Shown in pieces: positions 34,341 through 42,326 of a stretch of 64,000 nt of DNA. Under the pieces are notes generated by a model. The model did not search any database, was not told the origin of the DNA, and saw only the letters and a program-made list of their open reading frames with translations. Source of the stretch: G025836975 sp040391135 (GTDB taxonomy: Bacteria; Pseudomonadota; Gammaproteobacteria; Burkholderiales; Burkholderiaceae_B); assembly GCA_040391135.1 (NCBI GenBank), contig JBEBYL010000014.1, positions 8,508 through 72,507 on the forward strand, read 5' to 3'. Numbering within the stretch: position 1 is the first letter of the stretch; every line of letters starts with the position of its first letter. Made by a program: the position numbers and the translations under genes.

Positions 34341-34724
34341 TTACTTGGGCTGCGTTCCCATATTGGAATTCATTCCCGGATGGTTTTCTATCGGCGCCGG
34401 ATAAGAAGGCGTCCCTGAAGGCTGGATGCCAGGCGAATACGTGCCCGGCGAGGACGGGGTGGTCGAGGGTGGCGCGGACGGCGACGAGGGCGATGGCGTC
34501 ACAGAGGAAGGCGATTGGGTGCCCGCGGGCGCGCCGGTGCCGGATGAGGTCGCGGAAGTGCCCGCCGGTATCTCGGTTTCCTCTATCCTCAGTGTCGGCT
34601 TAATGTCTATCTGTTGCGCCTTGAGCCAGGCCCTATGGGCGGCTTCGCTATCGTGCGCTTGGGCGGCGGCAAATGGCGTAGCCAGCAAGGCGGCCAACAA
34701 CAAGGTTTTATTCAATGTTTTCAT
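34341..34724 (-). CDS. Exported Ser/Pro/Thr-rich protein of unknown function
   Basis: 127 aa from the ATG at 34724, which has an AGGAG site; the frame is open further upstream but lacks one. Residues 1-23 are a signal peptide (cleavage near AQA-H). A short conserved-looking segment, EAAHRAWLKAQQIDIKPTLR, is followed by about 75 residues made mostly of Ser, Pro, Thr and Gly, ending in NSNMGTQPK. The low-complexity tail is likely disordered. No function is recognised. It is convergent with the metallopeptidase gene with 21 bp between stops. Confidence 0.72.
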   Translation of the reverse strand: MKTLNKTLLLAALLATPFAAAQAHDSEAAHRAWLKAQQIDIKPTLRIEETEIPAGTSATSSGTGAPAGTQSPSSVTPSPSSPSAPPSTTPSSPGTYSPGIQPSGTPSYPAPIENHPGMNSNMGTQPK

Positions 34725-35026
34725 GAGCCAGCTCCTTGGAAAGATTGCTGAACATTCATCGTAGGGCAAACAAGGGAAGCCGGGACCGCCCAAACGTTTC
34801 AAGCCGTCACAAGATACTGGACCGGTTTTCCAGCTCACCGGCAAGCCTCTTCCCTGCTTCATACCTGCGCCATAAGCCCGGGACACATGAAGTTTCAGTT
34901 TTTCGCGCAATGGTTCAGCCCCGCAAGCCTTATTCCACGGTTCATGCTAGAATCCCGTTTCTCTGTGCAGCGCATGCGCTCAATTAAACGGTGATATACT
35001 TTTTAGTTGACGTTTGCCGTCTCGGT
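34725..35026. other. Intergenic region upstream of tRNA-His
   Basis: About 300 bp without a convincing gene. Only weak in-frame short ORFs are seen. It contains the leader of the minus-strand exported protein gene at its left end and the probable tRNA promoter at 34990-35000 at its right end. Confidence 0.5.
34990..35000 (+). promoter_or_regulatory. Probable extended -10 promoter for tRNA-His
   Basis: TGATATACT (TG plus TATACT, one base spacer) about 27 bp upstream of the tRNA 5' end. No good -35 was found, consistent with an extended -10 element. Confidence 0.4.
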
Positions 35027-35103
35027 GGTGACCGTAGCTCAGTTGGTAGAGTCCCGGATTGTGATTCCGGTTGTCGTGGGTTCGAGCCCCATCGGTCACC
35101 CCA
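35027..35103 (+). tRNA. tRNA-His (anticodon GTG)
   Basis: Full cloverleaf. The acceptor stem pairs GTGACCG with CGGTCAC, and an additional G at 35027 pairs with C at 35100 as the -1 base that is the identity element for histidyl-tRNA synthetase. The anticodon GTG lies at 35061-35063 in the loop TTGTGAT, and the T-arm has GGTTCGAGCCC. CCA is encoded (35101-35103). Confidence 0.97.
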
Positions 35104-35143
35104 CTATTTATGCGCCTTTTCAAGGTTTTCTGAAAACCCGAAA

Positions 35144-35171
35144 TGGTGACAAGAACCGAGATTGGTGACAA
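35144..35171. repeat. Direct repeat TGGTGACAA next to tRNA-His
   Basis: TGGTGACAA occurs at 35144-35152 and again at 35163-35171, separated by 10 bp, within 70 bp of the tRNA 3' end. It resembles the repeated terminal motifs of some transposons, but no transposase or second end is present. Confidence 0.35.
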
Positions 35172-35182
35172 CACCAGAATTT

Positions 35183-35206
35183 GCCCGCCATCGCGCGGGC
35201 TTTTTT
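35183..35206 (+). terminator. Rho-independent terminator after tRNA-His
   Basis: GCCCGC and GCGGGC arms with a six-base loop followed by six T residues. It is the best-formed terminator in the window and ends the tRNA-His transcript. Confidence 0.75.
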
Positions 35207-35293
35207 GCGCCCAAAGAACCGCGAACAGGCATATGGCTTGCTGTCATGGCGCCCCAAGGCCGGAATGGCCCCGCCAGGCAATAATCAAATCCC

Positions 35294-36349
35294 ATGCAAG
35301 CGCCAGTATTGAAGCGGATACGCACGCATCTCAGGAAAGACGAGGTCCGGATACCGATACAGACGGCCTCCGCGGTCTTCATGGCGTATTTCGCAACCTA
35401 TTTCATGGATACCGAAGACGCGTCCTGGGGCGTGTTTTCCGCGCTGTTTGTAGTCCAGGCCAGCATAGGCGGGACCATAGGCGCCGCACTGGGCCGCATT
35501 GCCGGCGCAGCTTTGGGCGCCATCATTGCCGTTGCGCTGGTCATGCTGTTTGGAAGCGGCGGCTGGGCCACGCTTGCCGCCCTGCTGGCCGGCGTGGGCT
35601 TCATGAGTTTTCTGGCCGCAAAATGGCCCGTGCTGGCCTATGGGCTGGTCACCGTCGCCATTATTGCCGTAGCCCCCGACTTCTATATCGTGGAAGGAGC
35701 GCTTAGGAAGGTGCTGGCAATTGCCATCGGCTCGACCTGCGGGATGGTCGCCGCCTTTGCGGTATTGCCGGTTCTTGCCAGGCGCACCGAGCAGGAATAT
35801 TTGGCCATGGCACTGCGCAGCTGTGGAGCCTATGTGATGGAGTGCACCGCATGCCTGGTCCGCGACAAGCAGGACAAGGACAGGAAAGCCCAGGACGCAA
35901 TACAGCGCTCAATCAAAAAGGCCCGCCTTATGGCGCGCGAGGCCCGCATTGAAGAAAAGACCCGGGCCATGGGGCTCAGCCCCTTTTCCCAAGCATTGCT
36001 CCCCGAAATCGAGCGTTTCGCTTATACGCTTACTCTGGTCGATCGTTTCAGCGACAAGCCGATTTCCGACACACTGCGCCACGACAACAAGAAAGCGCTC
36101 CTGGAACTCGCCGGTACAGTCAAGAATTGTCTGGAAAAAATCGCCGATGCGATCGAGGCCGGGAAAGAGTGCGAGGAAATAGATGAGGTGAAGGAAATTT
36201 ACGGAACGTTTGAAAAACGGGTGGATGACTCCGTCAAGCATGGCGGCCTTTCCATGGAAGATGAAGAACATATGGTTTCGATAAAAAGCGCATACGGTTC
36301 GGTGCTGTCCAACTTGGCGGAGCTGGTTCGCCAGGCGCGAAACCGATGA
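35294..36349 (+). CDS. FUSC-family inner membrane protein
   Basis: 351 aa. The first 175 residues hold about six hydrophobic segments of the FUSC (fusaric-acid-resistance / aromatic acid exporter) type, with QTASAVFMAYFATYF and SWGVFSALFVVQASIGGTIGAALGR, and residues 180-351 form a long helical, charged cytoplasmic part. Such proteins are usually efflux-related components (AaeB-like, YccS-like), but the half-length version here has a single FUSC unit and may work as a dimer. No membrane-fusion partner gene is nearby. The start at 35294 lacks a strong ribosome site. Confidence 0.82.
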   Translation: MQAPVLKRIRTHLRKDEVRIPIQTASAVFMAYFATYFMDTEDASWGVFSALFVVQASIGGTIGAALGRIAGAALGAIIAVALVMLFGSGGWATLAALLAGVGFMSFLAAKWPVLAYGLVTVAIIAVAPDFYIVEGALRKVLAIAIGSTCGMVAAFAVLPVLARRTEQEYLAMALRSCGAYVMECTACLVRDKQDKDRKAQDAIQRSIKKARLMAREARIEEKTRAMGLSPFSQALLPEIERFAYTLTLVDRFSDKPISDTLRHDNKKALLELAGTVKNCLEKIADAIEAGKECEEIDEVKEIYGTFEKRVDDSVKHGGLSMEDEEHMVSIKSAYGSVLSNLAELVRQARNR

Positions 36350-36380
36350 CCACCCGTGCTATAAGGAAGGCTGCCGCGAC

Positions 36381-36409
36381 CGGCCGCCTCGCCATGTGCG
36401 GGGCTTTTT
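36381..36409 (+). terminator. Possible terminator after FUSC gene
   Basis: A CCGC and GCGG stem followed by CTTTTTG, enclosed by a perfect 8-bp inverted repeat (36370-36377 and 36416-36423). Modest stem length keeps confidence low. Confidence 0.35.
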
Positions 36410-36443
36410 GTATGTGCGGCAGCATGCCGAACGCGGGGGAGAC

Positions 36444-36653
36444 ATGAAGCTGGACTGGACACACGCGCCGCAAGGTTGGAACTGGGCGGCGCAAGACGAA
36501 GACGGCCGTTGGTTCTGGTACGGCGTAAAGCCCATCCTGGGCATAGGCGGCGGCGTATGGCGCGCACCGTCGCGGGCCCAGGCATTTGCCTGCCAAGGCG
36601 ATCCCAATCCCTTGTGGCACGAAACGCTGCAAGAACGCCCCGGACAACCCTAA
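36444..36653 (+). CDS. 69-aa conserved hypothetical protein, Trp-rich
   Basis: Begins at the ATG at 36444 with a GGGGGAGA site and encodes 69 residues containing seven Trp (W5, W13, W15, W24 and others): MKLDWTHAPQGWNWAAQDED, GRWFWYGVKPILGIGGGVWR. It is hydrophilic apart from aromatic residues, with no signal peptide. I have a memory of similar short proteins in Bordetella relatives but no assigned function. It lies between the FUSC gene and cardiolipin synthase. Its codon use is normal for this genome. Confidence 0.7.
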   Translation: MKLDWTHAPQGWNWAAQDEDGRWFWYGVKPILGIGGGVWRAPSRAQAFACQGDPNPLWHETLQERPGQP

Positions 36654-36771
36654 GCACCCCGCCCTTCTATATACTTGGCCCTGGCTCCGGCTTGCGCATG
36701 CCATGGAGCCGGATTCGCGGCCACGCCGGCCCGCTCCCGATTGCGATGAAATACCGATAGGGCATTGAAAT

Positions 36772-38226
36772 ATGGCTTCGTTGGAATACCTGGTCTCGGA
36801 ATACTGGCCGCATTTGGCGTTTTTATTGAGCCTTGCCGTGGGCGGAACCGCCGCCGTGCATGCGGCCATGACCAAGAATGACGTTCGGGCAGCCATAGGC
36901 TGGGTAGGCGTCATTCTGATGTCGCCCCTTATCGGCCCATTTTTCTACCTGATTGCCGGCATCAACCGTATCCGCCGCGATCACATTACCGAACAGCGCA
37001 ACAAGAGCCTTAAGGATTATGCCGCCATCCCCGAGGCGCCCCTTGCCGACGTCGGCGCCATCTCGGGGGAGCAGTTCGCTTCCTTGCGGGTACTGGGCGA
37101 CCGCATCAGCCATTTCCCGCTGCGCGACGGCAACCATATACAGATGCTGATCGGCGGCGACCAGACCTATCCCGCCATGATCGCCGCCATCGACCAGGCG
37201 ACTCGGTCCATCGCCCTGCAAACCTATATTTTCGACAACGACAGCGAAGGGCGAAAAATCGTCCAGGCGCTGGCGCGCGCGCATGAACGCGGGGTGCAAG
37301 TACGCGTCCTGATCGACGCTGTCGGCTCGAAGTATTCCCGCCCTCCCATCATCAGGCTGTTGCGCAAGCTTGGCATTCCGTCGGCACTGTTCATGACCAA
37401 TCCGCTGGGCATGCGCATGCCTTATGCCAACCTGCGCAGCCACCGCAAAATACTGGTCATCGACGGACGCTGCGCCTTCACGGGCGGCATGAACATACGC
37501 GAAGGATTCGTTACCGCTGTTGCCGGCGAGAACACGGCAAGCGATACCCATTTCCGCGTCGAAGGCCCCGTAGTACTGCAACTGATCTCGGTCTTCGCGC
37601 ACGACTGGGAATTCACGACCAAGGAAAGCCTTCCATTTGACGTTTGGTGCTGCACCGACTGGGATCCGCCCCAGCCGACGATGCCGGCGCGCTGCATACG
37701 CTCGGGCCCGGACCGTTATATCGTGGGTACGCACAACATGCTGCTTGGCGCCTTTGCCGTGGCCCAGAAACACATACGCATCCAATCGCCCTACTTCCTG
37801 CCCGACCAGATCCTGCTGGGAGCCATCAATACGGCGGCCAGACGGGGCATCACGGTCGACATCGTCATTCCGGGGCGCAACAACCTGCGCCTGGTCAATT
37901 ATGCAATGACGGCCCAGCTTGATCAGGTGATACGCAATGGCTGCCGGGTGTGGCGGGCCCATGGGAATTTCAACCATTCCAAACTGATCACCATCGATGG
38001 CGCCTGGTCCTACGTGGGTTCGTCCAATATGGATCCGCGCAGCCTGCGCCTTAACTTCGAGCTGGACATGGAAATCTACAGCCACGACGTGGCAAGCCAG
38101 ATCGAAGGGCTGATCGACGAAGAGATACGAAATTCCGAGGCTGTCACCCTGGAAGGGCTGGCCGCCATCCCGTTTCGCAAACGTCTGCGCAACCGGGTGA
38201 TATGGCTGGCCAGCCCTTATTTGTGA
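36772..38226 (+). CDS. cls: Cardiolipin synthase (phospholipase D family)
   Basis: 484 aa, the usual length. Two N-terminal membrane helices (about 12-30 and 40-60) are followed by two phospholipase-D HKD units: the first in SHRKILVIDGRCAFTGGMNI (about 223-242), the second in NHSKLITIDGAWSYVGSSNM (about 402-421). It joins two phosphatidylglycerol molecules into cardiolipin plus glycerol at the inner membrane. It is transcribed alone and is convergent with the Bug gene of the malonate operon. Confidence 0.94.
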   Translation: MASLEYLVSEYWPHLAFLLSLAVGGTAAVHAAMTKNDVRAAIGWVGVILMSPLIGPFFYLIAGINRIRRDHITEQRNKSLKDYAAIPEAPLADVGAISGEQFASLRVLGDRISHFPLRDGNHIQMLIGGDQTYPAMIAAIDQATRSIALQTYIFDNDSEGRKIVQALARAHERGVQVRVLIDAVGSKYSRPPIIRLLRKLGIPSALFMTNPLGMRMPYANLRSHRKILVIDGRCAFTGGMNIREGFVTAVAGENTASDTHFRVEGPVVLQLISVFAHDWEFTTKESLPFDVWCCTDWDPPQPTMPARCIRSGPDRYIVGTHNMLLGAFAVAQKHIRIQSPYFLPDQILLGAINTAARRGITVDIVIPGRNNLRLVNYAMTAQLDQVIRNGCRVWRAHGNFNHSKLITIDGAWSYVGSSNMDPRSLRLNFELDMEIYSHDVASQIEGLIDEEIRNSEAVTLEGLAAIPFRKRLRNRVIWLASPYL

Positions 38227-38239
38227 AGCACCGCCAGGC

Positions 38240-39211
38240 TTACTGGGGCTGAACCTTTGCCTGCTTGGCAACATCGCCCCAGCGAATGATCTCGCTGTCT
38301 ACGAATTTGCCGAAAGCCTCGCCAGTCATGTTGGGCGTGGCCGAACCGTTGCTGGTCCAAAGCTCTTTCACCTTGGGTGCATTCAGCGCCTTGACGAGCT
38401 CTTCGGACATCTTCTTGACGATATCGGGAGGCGTGCCCTTAGGCGCCCACATGGCATACCACGTGGAGACTTCATAGTCGGGGACACCCGCCTCGGCCGC
38501 GGTCGGCACATCGGGGAAGGATGGCGAGCGTTGGGCCGATGCGACCGCCAAGGGACGGATGGTGCCCGCGCGAATATGCGATGCCGATGAACCCAGTCCG
38601 TCGAAGGCAACGTCGACCTGCCCGGTAATCAGGCCGGTCAGCATGGGGCCGGCGCCCTGGTAGGGAACATGCGTCAATTCAACGCCAGTCTTCAGGGCGA
38701 ACAATTCGCCGGCCAGATGATGGGTACTGCCTATGCCTGCCGACCCGAAATTGATCTGGCCGGGATTGGCCTTGGCCTTTTCAAGAAGCTCCTTCACATT
38801 TTTCACGGGAAGCTTGCTGGGATTCACGACAATAATCTGCGGCGGCTGGGCCAACAGGGCGACGGGCACGAAATCCTTCTGGATGTCGTAATTCAGCTTC
38901 TTATAGATGGACGGTGCCACCGCGTGGTGGGCTCCACCCATGAAAAAGGTATAGCCGTCGTTCGGCGCGCGAGCGGCCACACCGGCGCCCAGCGTGCCTC
39001 CCGCCCCGCCCTTATTGTCCACCACCACGCTTTGCTTAAGCTGCTGGCCAAGCTGATGGGCCAGCGGCCGGGCAAACGTGTCGGTGCCCCCGCCAGCCGG
39101 GAATGGAACAATGATGGTGATGGACCGGTCAGGCCATGCAGCTTGCGCGGCGCCGGAAACTGCCAATGCGGACAAGGCCGCGGCGGCCACGTAAACAAAA
39201 CCTTTCTTCAT
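38240..39211 (-). CDS. Bug-family tricarboxylate-type substrate-binding protein
   Basis: 323 aa from the ATG at 39211 with an AGGAGA site. A signal peptide (cleavage AQA-AWP) is followed by the Bug hallmark WPDRSITIIVPFPAGGGTDT and VVVDNKGGAGGTLG. It has no TctA/TctB partner nearby and sits about 140 bp downstream of the TRAP transporter genes, read the same way. It may be an extra periplasmic binding protein or sensor for the acid imported by the malonate operon; that role is inference. A short leader of about 105 bp is open but lacks a ribosome site. Confidence 0.88.
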   Translation of the reverse strand: MKKGFVYVAAAALSALAVSGAAQAAWPDRSITIIVPFPAGGGTDTFARPLAHQLGQQLKQSVVVDNKGGAGGTLGAGVAARAPNDGYTFFMGGAHHAVAPSIYKKLNYDIQKDFVPVALLAQPPQIIVVNPSKLPVKNVKELLEKAKANPGQINFGSAGIGSTHHLAGELFALKTGVELTHVPYQGAGPMLTGLITGQVDVAFDGLGSSASHIRAGTIRPLAVASAQRSPSFPDVPTAAEAGVPDYEVSTWYAMWAPKGTPPDIVKKMSEELVKALNAPKVKELWTSNGSATPNMTGEAFGKFVDSEIIRWGDVAKQAKVQPQ

Positions 39212-39353
39212 GAGATCTCCTCTTGGATTCTTATATAAAAAACTAAAGCGAATAATTCGCATGGGGCACTCCGCATTCTCTGTGCGAAGCGTATTGCACA
39301 CTACTGGAGAAAACACCTATCGCCAGCATAAAGACTGCTCTTGCAGCGTAAAA

Positions 39354-40670
39354 CTAAATAGCCGGACCCATTACGTACTCGGGCAGCGACGTGACGATCT
39401 GGGGAAATATGCACAACAATACGATCGCCAGCATCATCACCAGCACATAGGGCAATGCACCCCATAGGATCTCCCGGGTCGGCACATCGGGCGCAATGGA
39501 GTTCAGTACAAAAAGGTTCAAGCCCACAGGCGGAGTAATCAACCCTATCTCCATATTGATGGTCAGCACAACGGCGAACCAATACGGATCGAAACCCGCC
39601 TGGGTGATGATGGGGAAAAGCAGGGGCGCCGACATCACGATGATCGCGACAGGTGGCAGGAACATGCCCGAGACCAGCAGGAACACGTTGATCAGCCCCA
39701 TCAGGGCCCATCGATTGATCTGCAACTCGGCGATAGCCGCAGCCAAGGACTGCGTAATATAAAGCGAAGACAAGGCGAAGGCGAAGAGTTCGGCCGAGGC
39801 CATGATCATCATGATCATGACGCTTTCACGCATGGCCGAGCCGAAGATGCCCACGAATGACTTTATCCGGAACAGGCGATACACCACGATCACCACCAGC
39901 AGGGTCAGGAAGGCGCCGGCGCCGGCCGCTTCCGACGGCGTCGCCACCCCGCCGTACAGCACAAACAGCATGCCCAGGATAATCAGCAGCAATGGAAGCA
40001 CGCGCGGCAAGGTCGCCAGCTTCTCCTTCAAGGTATAGTGCAGCGCTGCGGACTGGAAGCGGAAGCCTTTCCTGCGGGCGTCCAGCAAGGCCCACACCAT
40101 GAACATGGCGGTCAGCATCAAGCCGGGCAAAACGCCCGCAAGGAACAATCGGCCGATGGAAGTCTGCGTCGATATCCCGTACACGATCATGGTGACCGAA
40201 GGCGGTATCAATATGCCCAGGGTGCCGCCCGCAGCGATAGAGCCCGTTGCCACCGAACTGGGATAGCCGCGCTTGAGCATCTCGGGAATGCCCATCTTGC
40301 CGATGGCGGCACATGTAGCGGGGCTGGACCCCGTCATGCCCGAAAAAATGGCGCAGGCGCCGATATTGGACAGCACCAGCCCGCCCGGCACCTTGTACAG
40401 CCAGCGATCCAGCGACTTGTACAGATCGCCTCCCGCTGGAGTTCCTGCCACGATCGCCCCCATCAATACAAACATGGGTATGGCCACGTAAGCCAGATTG
40501 GCGATGCCCGCAAACATCGTTTCGGCAATCACATAGATGACGTCCGGTCCCATGTCCAGAAACAGGCCCGTGATGGCGGCCAGGCCCAGCGCAAATGCAA
40601 TGGGCATGCCGGTGCCCAGCAACAGGCACAACCCCACGACCAGCGTGATTCCCGCATAGGTGGGGCTCAT
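39354..40670 (-). CDS. TRAP transporter large permease (DctM family)
   Basis: 438 aa from the ATG at 40670, 12-13 hydrophobic segments. Family signatures seen include GIPIAFALG-like LLGTGMPIAFALGLAA near the start, YVAIPMFVLMGAIVAG, SSPATCAAIGKMGIPEMLKR and GTLGILIPPSVTMIVYG. It forms the ion-coupled channel of a tripartite ATP-independent periplasmic transporter with the DctQ and DctP proteins encoded upstream. The start overlaps the dctQ stop by 4 nt. In this operon the likely substrate is malonate, as in the matPQM systems of alphaproteobacteria. Confidence 0.93.
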   Translation of the reverse strand: MSPTYAGITLVVGLCLLLGTGMPIAFALGLAAITGLFLDMGPDVIYVIAETMFAGIANLAYVAIPMFVLMGAIVAGTPAGGDLYKSLDRWLYKVPGGLVLSNIGACAIFSGMTGSSPATCAAIGKMGIPEMLKRGYPSSVATGSIAAGGTLGILIPPSVTMIVYGISTQTSIGRLFLAGVLPGLMLTAMFMVWALLDARRKGFRFQSAALHYTLKEKLATLPRVLPLLLIILGMLFVLYGGVATPSEAAGAGAFLTLLVVIVVYRLFRIKSFVGIFGSAMRESVMIMMIMASAELFAFALSSLYITQSLAAAIAELQINRWALMGLINVFLLVSGMFLPPVAIIVMSAPLLFPIITQAGFDPYWFAVVLTINMEIGLITPPVGLNLFVLNSIAPDVPTREILWGALPYVLVMMLAIVLLCIFPQIVTSLPEYVMGPAI

Positions 40671-41155
40671 GATTGCTCTCCGGTCAATTTGACGATCTCG
40701 GCCATGTATTGCAAGGAAAGCAAAACAAAGCCCGCCAGCATCGGCGAGAGCGGCATCCACAAAGGAACAGCGGCAACGCTGGGCGTGGTCCAGCCGCCTT
40801 CCAGCGCTTCATAGAGATGGATGCCCGTGGCAGCCGCCATGACCAGGCAAAACAGTATTCCGAACAAGGCGCCCGCCCGGTCCATGGCCAGGCGGGTGCG
40901 CGGCTTGACCACCATCTGTATGAAATCGACGCCCACATGCCCTTTGGTCAGCAAGACATAGGGCGCGCCCAGGAAAATCGCCGCGGTCGCGCTGAACACC
41001 ACCGCTTCGGTCTGCCATATGGTGGCTGCGCGGAATATATAGCGCAGTAATATCATCTCGCATACCACCAGCATGGAAAAGACCAGCAACAAGGCGGACA
41101 GCACTCCGCATGCTCGCGACAGGGTTTCAACGAAGCCGATAAATCGTCCAGTCAT
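40667..41155 (-). CDS. TRAP transporter small permease (DctQ family)
   Basis: 162 aa with four hydrophobic segments (about 14-35, 52-70, 90-110, 130-152), as in DctQ proteins. The W in IWQTEAVVFSATAAIFLGAPYVL is at the place of the family's W-E motif. It bridges the binding protein and large permease. It lies between dctP (about 95 bp upstream) and dctM (4-nt overlap). Confidence 0.9.
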   Translation of the reverse strand: MTGRFIGFVETLSRACGVLSALLLVFSMLVVCEMILLRYIFRAATIWQTEAVVFSATAAIFLGAPYVLLTKGHVGVDFIQMVVKPRTRLAMDRAGALFGILFCLVMAAATGIHLYEALEGGWTTPSVAAVPLWMPLSPMLAGFVLLSLQYMAEIVKLTGEQS

Positions 41156-41250
41156 ATGCCTTCCTTATTCTTGGTAAGAGCCGCCGGATCGGAACACATA
41201 GGCATTGCGGCTGTCCGCAACGCCCGGCCCGACCCGGCCGCAATCAGACA

Positions 41251-42243
41251 TCACTGGACCGCCAGCGCCTTTTTCAGAAGCACATCGCCGCCCTTTACCT
41301 TTTCGGCAAACTGCTTGTAGGACGACGCTTGAGCCACCTTCATCCAGGCGTCGAAGTCTTCCTTGCTCATGCTGACGACCTTGACGCCGGCCTTGGTAAA
41401 GGTATCGACCATTTTCTTCTCGCCTTTGCGGGCCTCGCCGGTGAAGTAGTCTTCGGCTTTCTTCGCCGCCGACATGATCGCCTTCTGCTGCTCGGGCTTG
41501 AGTCCATCGAATACCTTCTTGGACATGATCACCGGCTCGTACATGAACCACAGCGCGTTATCGCCAGGCGCGGTCAGGCACTTGACCTGTTCGTAGATCC
41601 GGTAGGACACGAAGCTGTCGTTGGACGTGTTGGTGGCATCCAGGACCCCGGTTTGCATGGCGGTATAGATTTCCGACGATGGCATGGACGAAATGGATGC
41701 GCCCGCGGCCGCCAGCATTTGCTCGAACGCCGGACCGGCGGCGCGTATGACCTGCCCTTTGATGGTGTCGGGGCTGGTAATGCATTGCTTTTTGGATGCG
41801 AAACCGCCCGCAAGCCATGCGTCCGCAATGACCACTGCGCCGCTTTTCTCTACCAGCGCCTTGATGTCCTTCATGAAATCGGACTTGTTCAAGCGCTGCG
41901 CGTGATCGTAGTTGCGCACCAGTCCCGGCATAAGAGTGGCGGAAAATTGCGGCACGCGCCCGGAGGCGTAATCCAGCGGGAAGGCCGACATATCCAGCTG
42001 GCCGCGCGTAATCGCGCCCCACTGCTCAGTCGCCTTGTACAACGACGACGATGGAAACACCTGGATCTTCAATCCGACCTTGGCGGCCTCGACCTCGCGC
42101 GCGATGATTTGCACCATCTCGTCGCGGGGATCCCCCTGGCCTCCCGGGAATTGGTGCGATGCTCGTAGGGTGGTTTGGGACGACGCCGCGCCGGCGGCGG
42201 CCAGAATCGCGGCTCCCACCACGATGCGATATAGGCTCTTCAT
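41251..42243 (-). CDS. TRAP transporter substrate-binding protein (DctP family)
   Basis: 330 aa, with a signal peptide (cleavage near AAG-ASS). The TRAP/DctP fold is shown by LRASHQFPGGQGDPRDEMVQ, ALVEKSGAVVIADAWLAGGF, IKGQVIRAAGPAFEQMLAAAG and MSSSEIYTAMQTGVLD-like MPSSEIYTAMQTGVLDATN, which supplies the conserved Arg/Asn carboxylate site. It captures a small carboxylate in the periplasm. Position after the malonyl-CoA synthetase gene and before dctQ implies malonate or a close analogue. Confidence 0.92.
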   Translation of the reverse strand: MKSLYRIVVGAAILAAAGAASSQTTLRASHQFPGGQGDPRDEMVQIIAREVEAAKVGLKIQVFPSSSLYKATEQWGAITRGQLDMSAFPLDYASGRVPQFSATLMPGLVRNYDHAQRLNKSDFMKDIKALVEKSGAVVIADAWLAGGFASKKQCITSPDTIKGQVIRAAGPAFEQMLAAAGASISSMPSSEIYTAMQTGVLDATNTSNDSFVSYRIYEQVKCLTAPGDNALWFMYEPVIMSKKVFDGLKPEQQKAIMSAAKKAEDYFTGEARKGEKKMVDTFTKAGVKVVSMSKEDFDAWMKVAQASSYKQFAEKVKGGDVLLKKALAVQ

Positions 42244-42326
42244 AGCTTTGTCTCCTGAAATTTTAATAAGGACTACTTTCTATGTGAACTGCCTTGCTAC
42301 GCGTAATGCATACCGCTCTCTTCGAA

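Noticed and set aside
35104..35293. A small gene between tRNA-His and the FUSC gene
   Set aside because: The space is filled by the repeat pair and a strong terminator; no start with a ribosome site and reasonable length is present.
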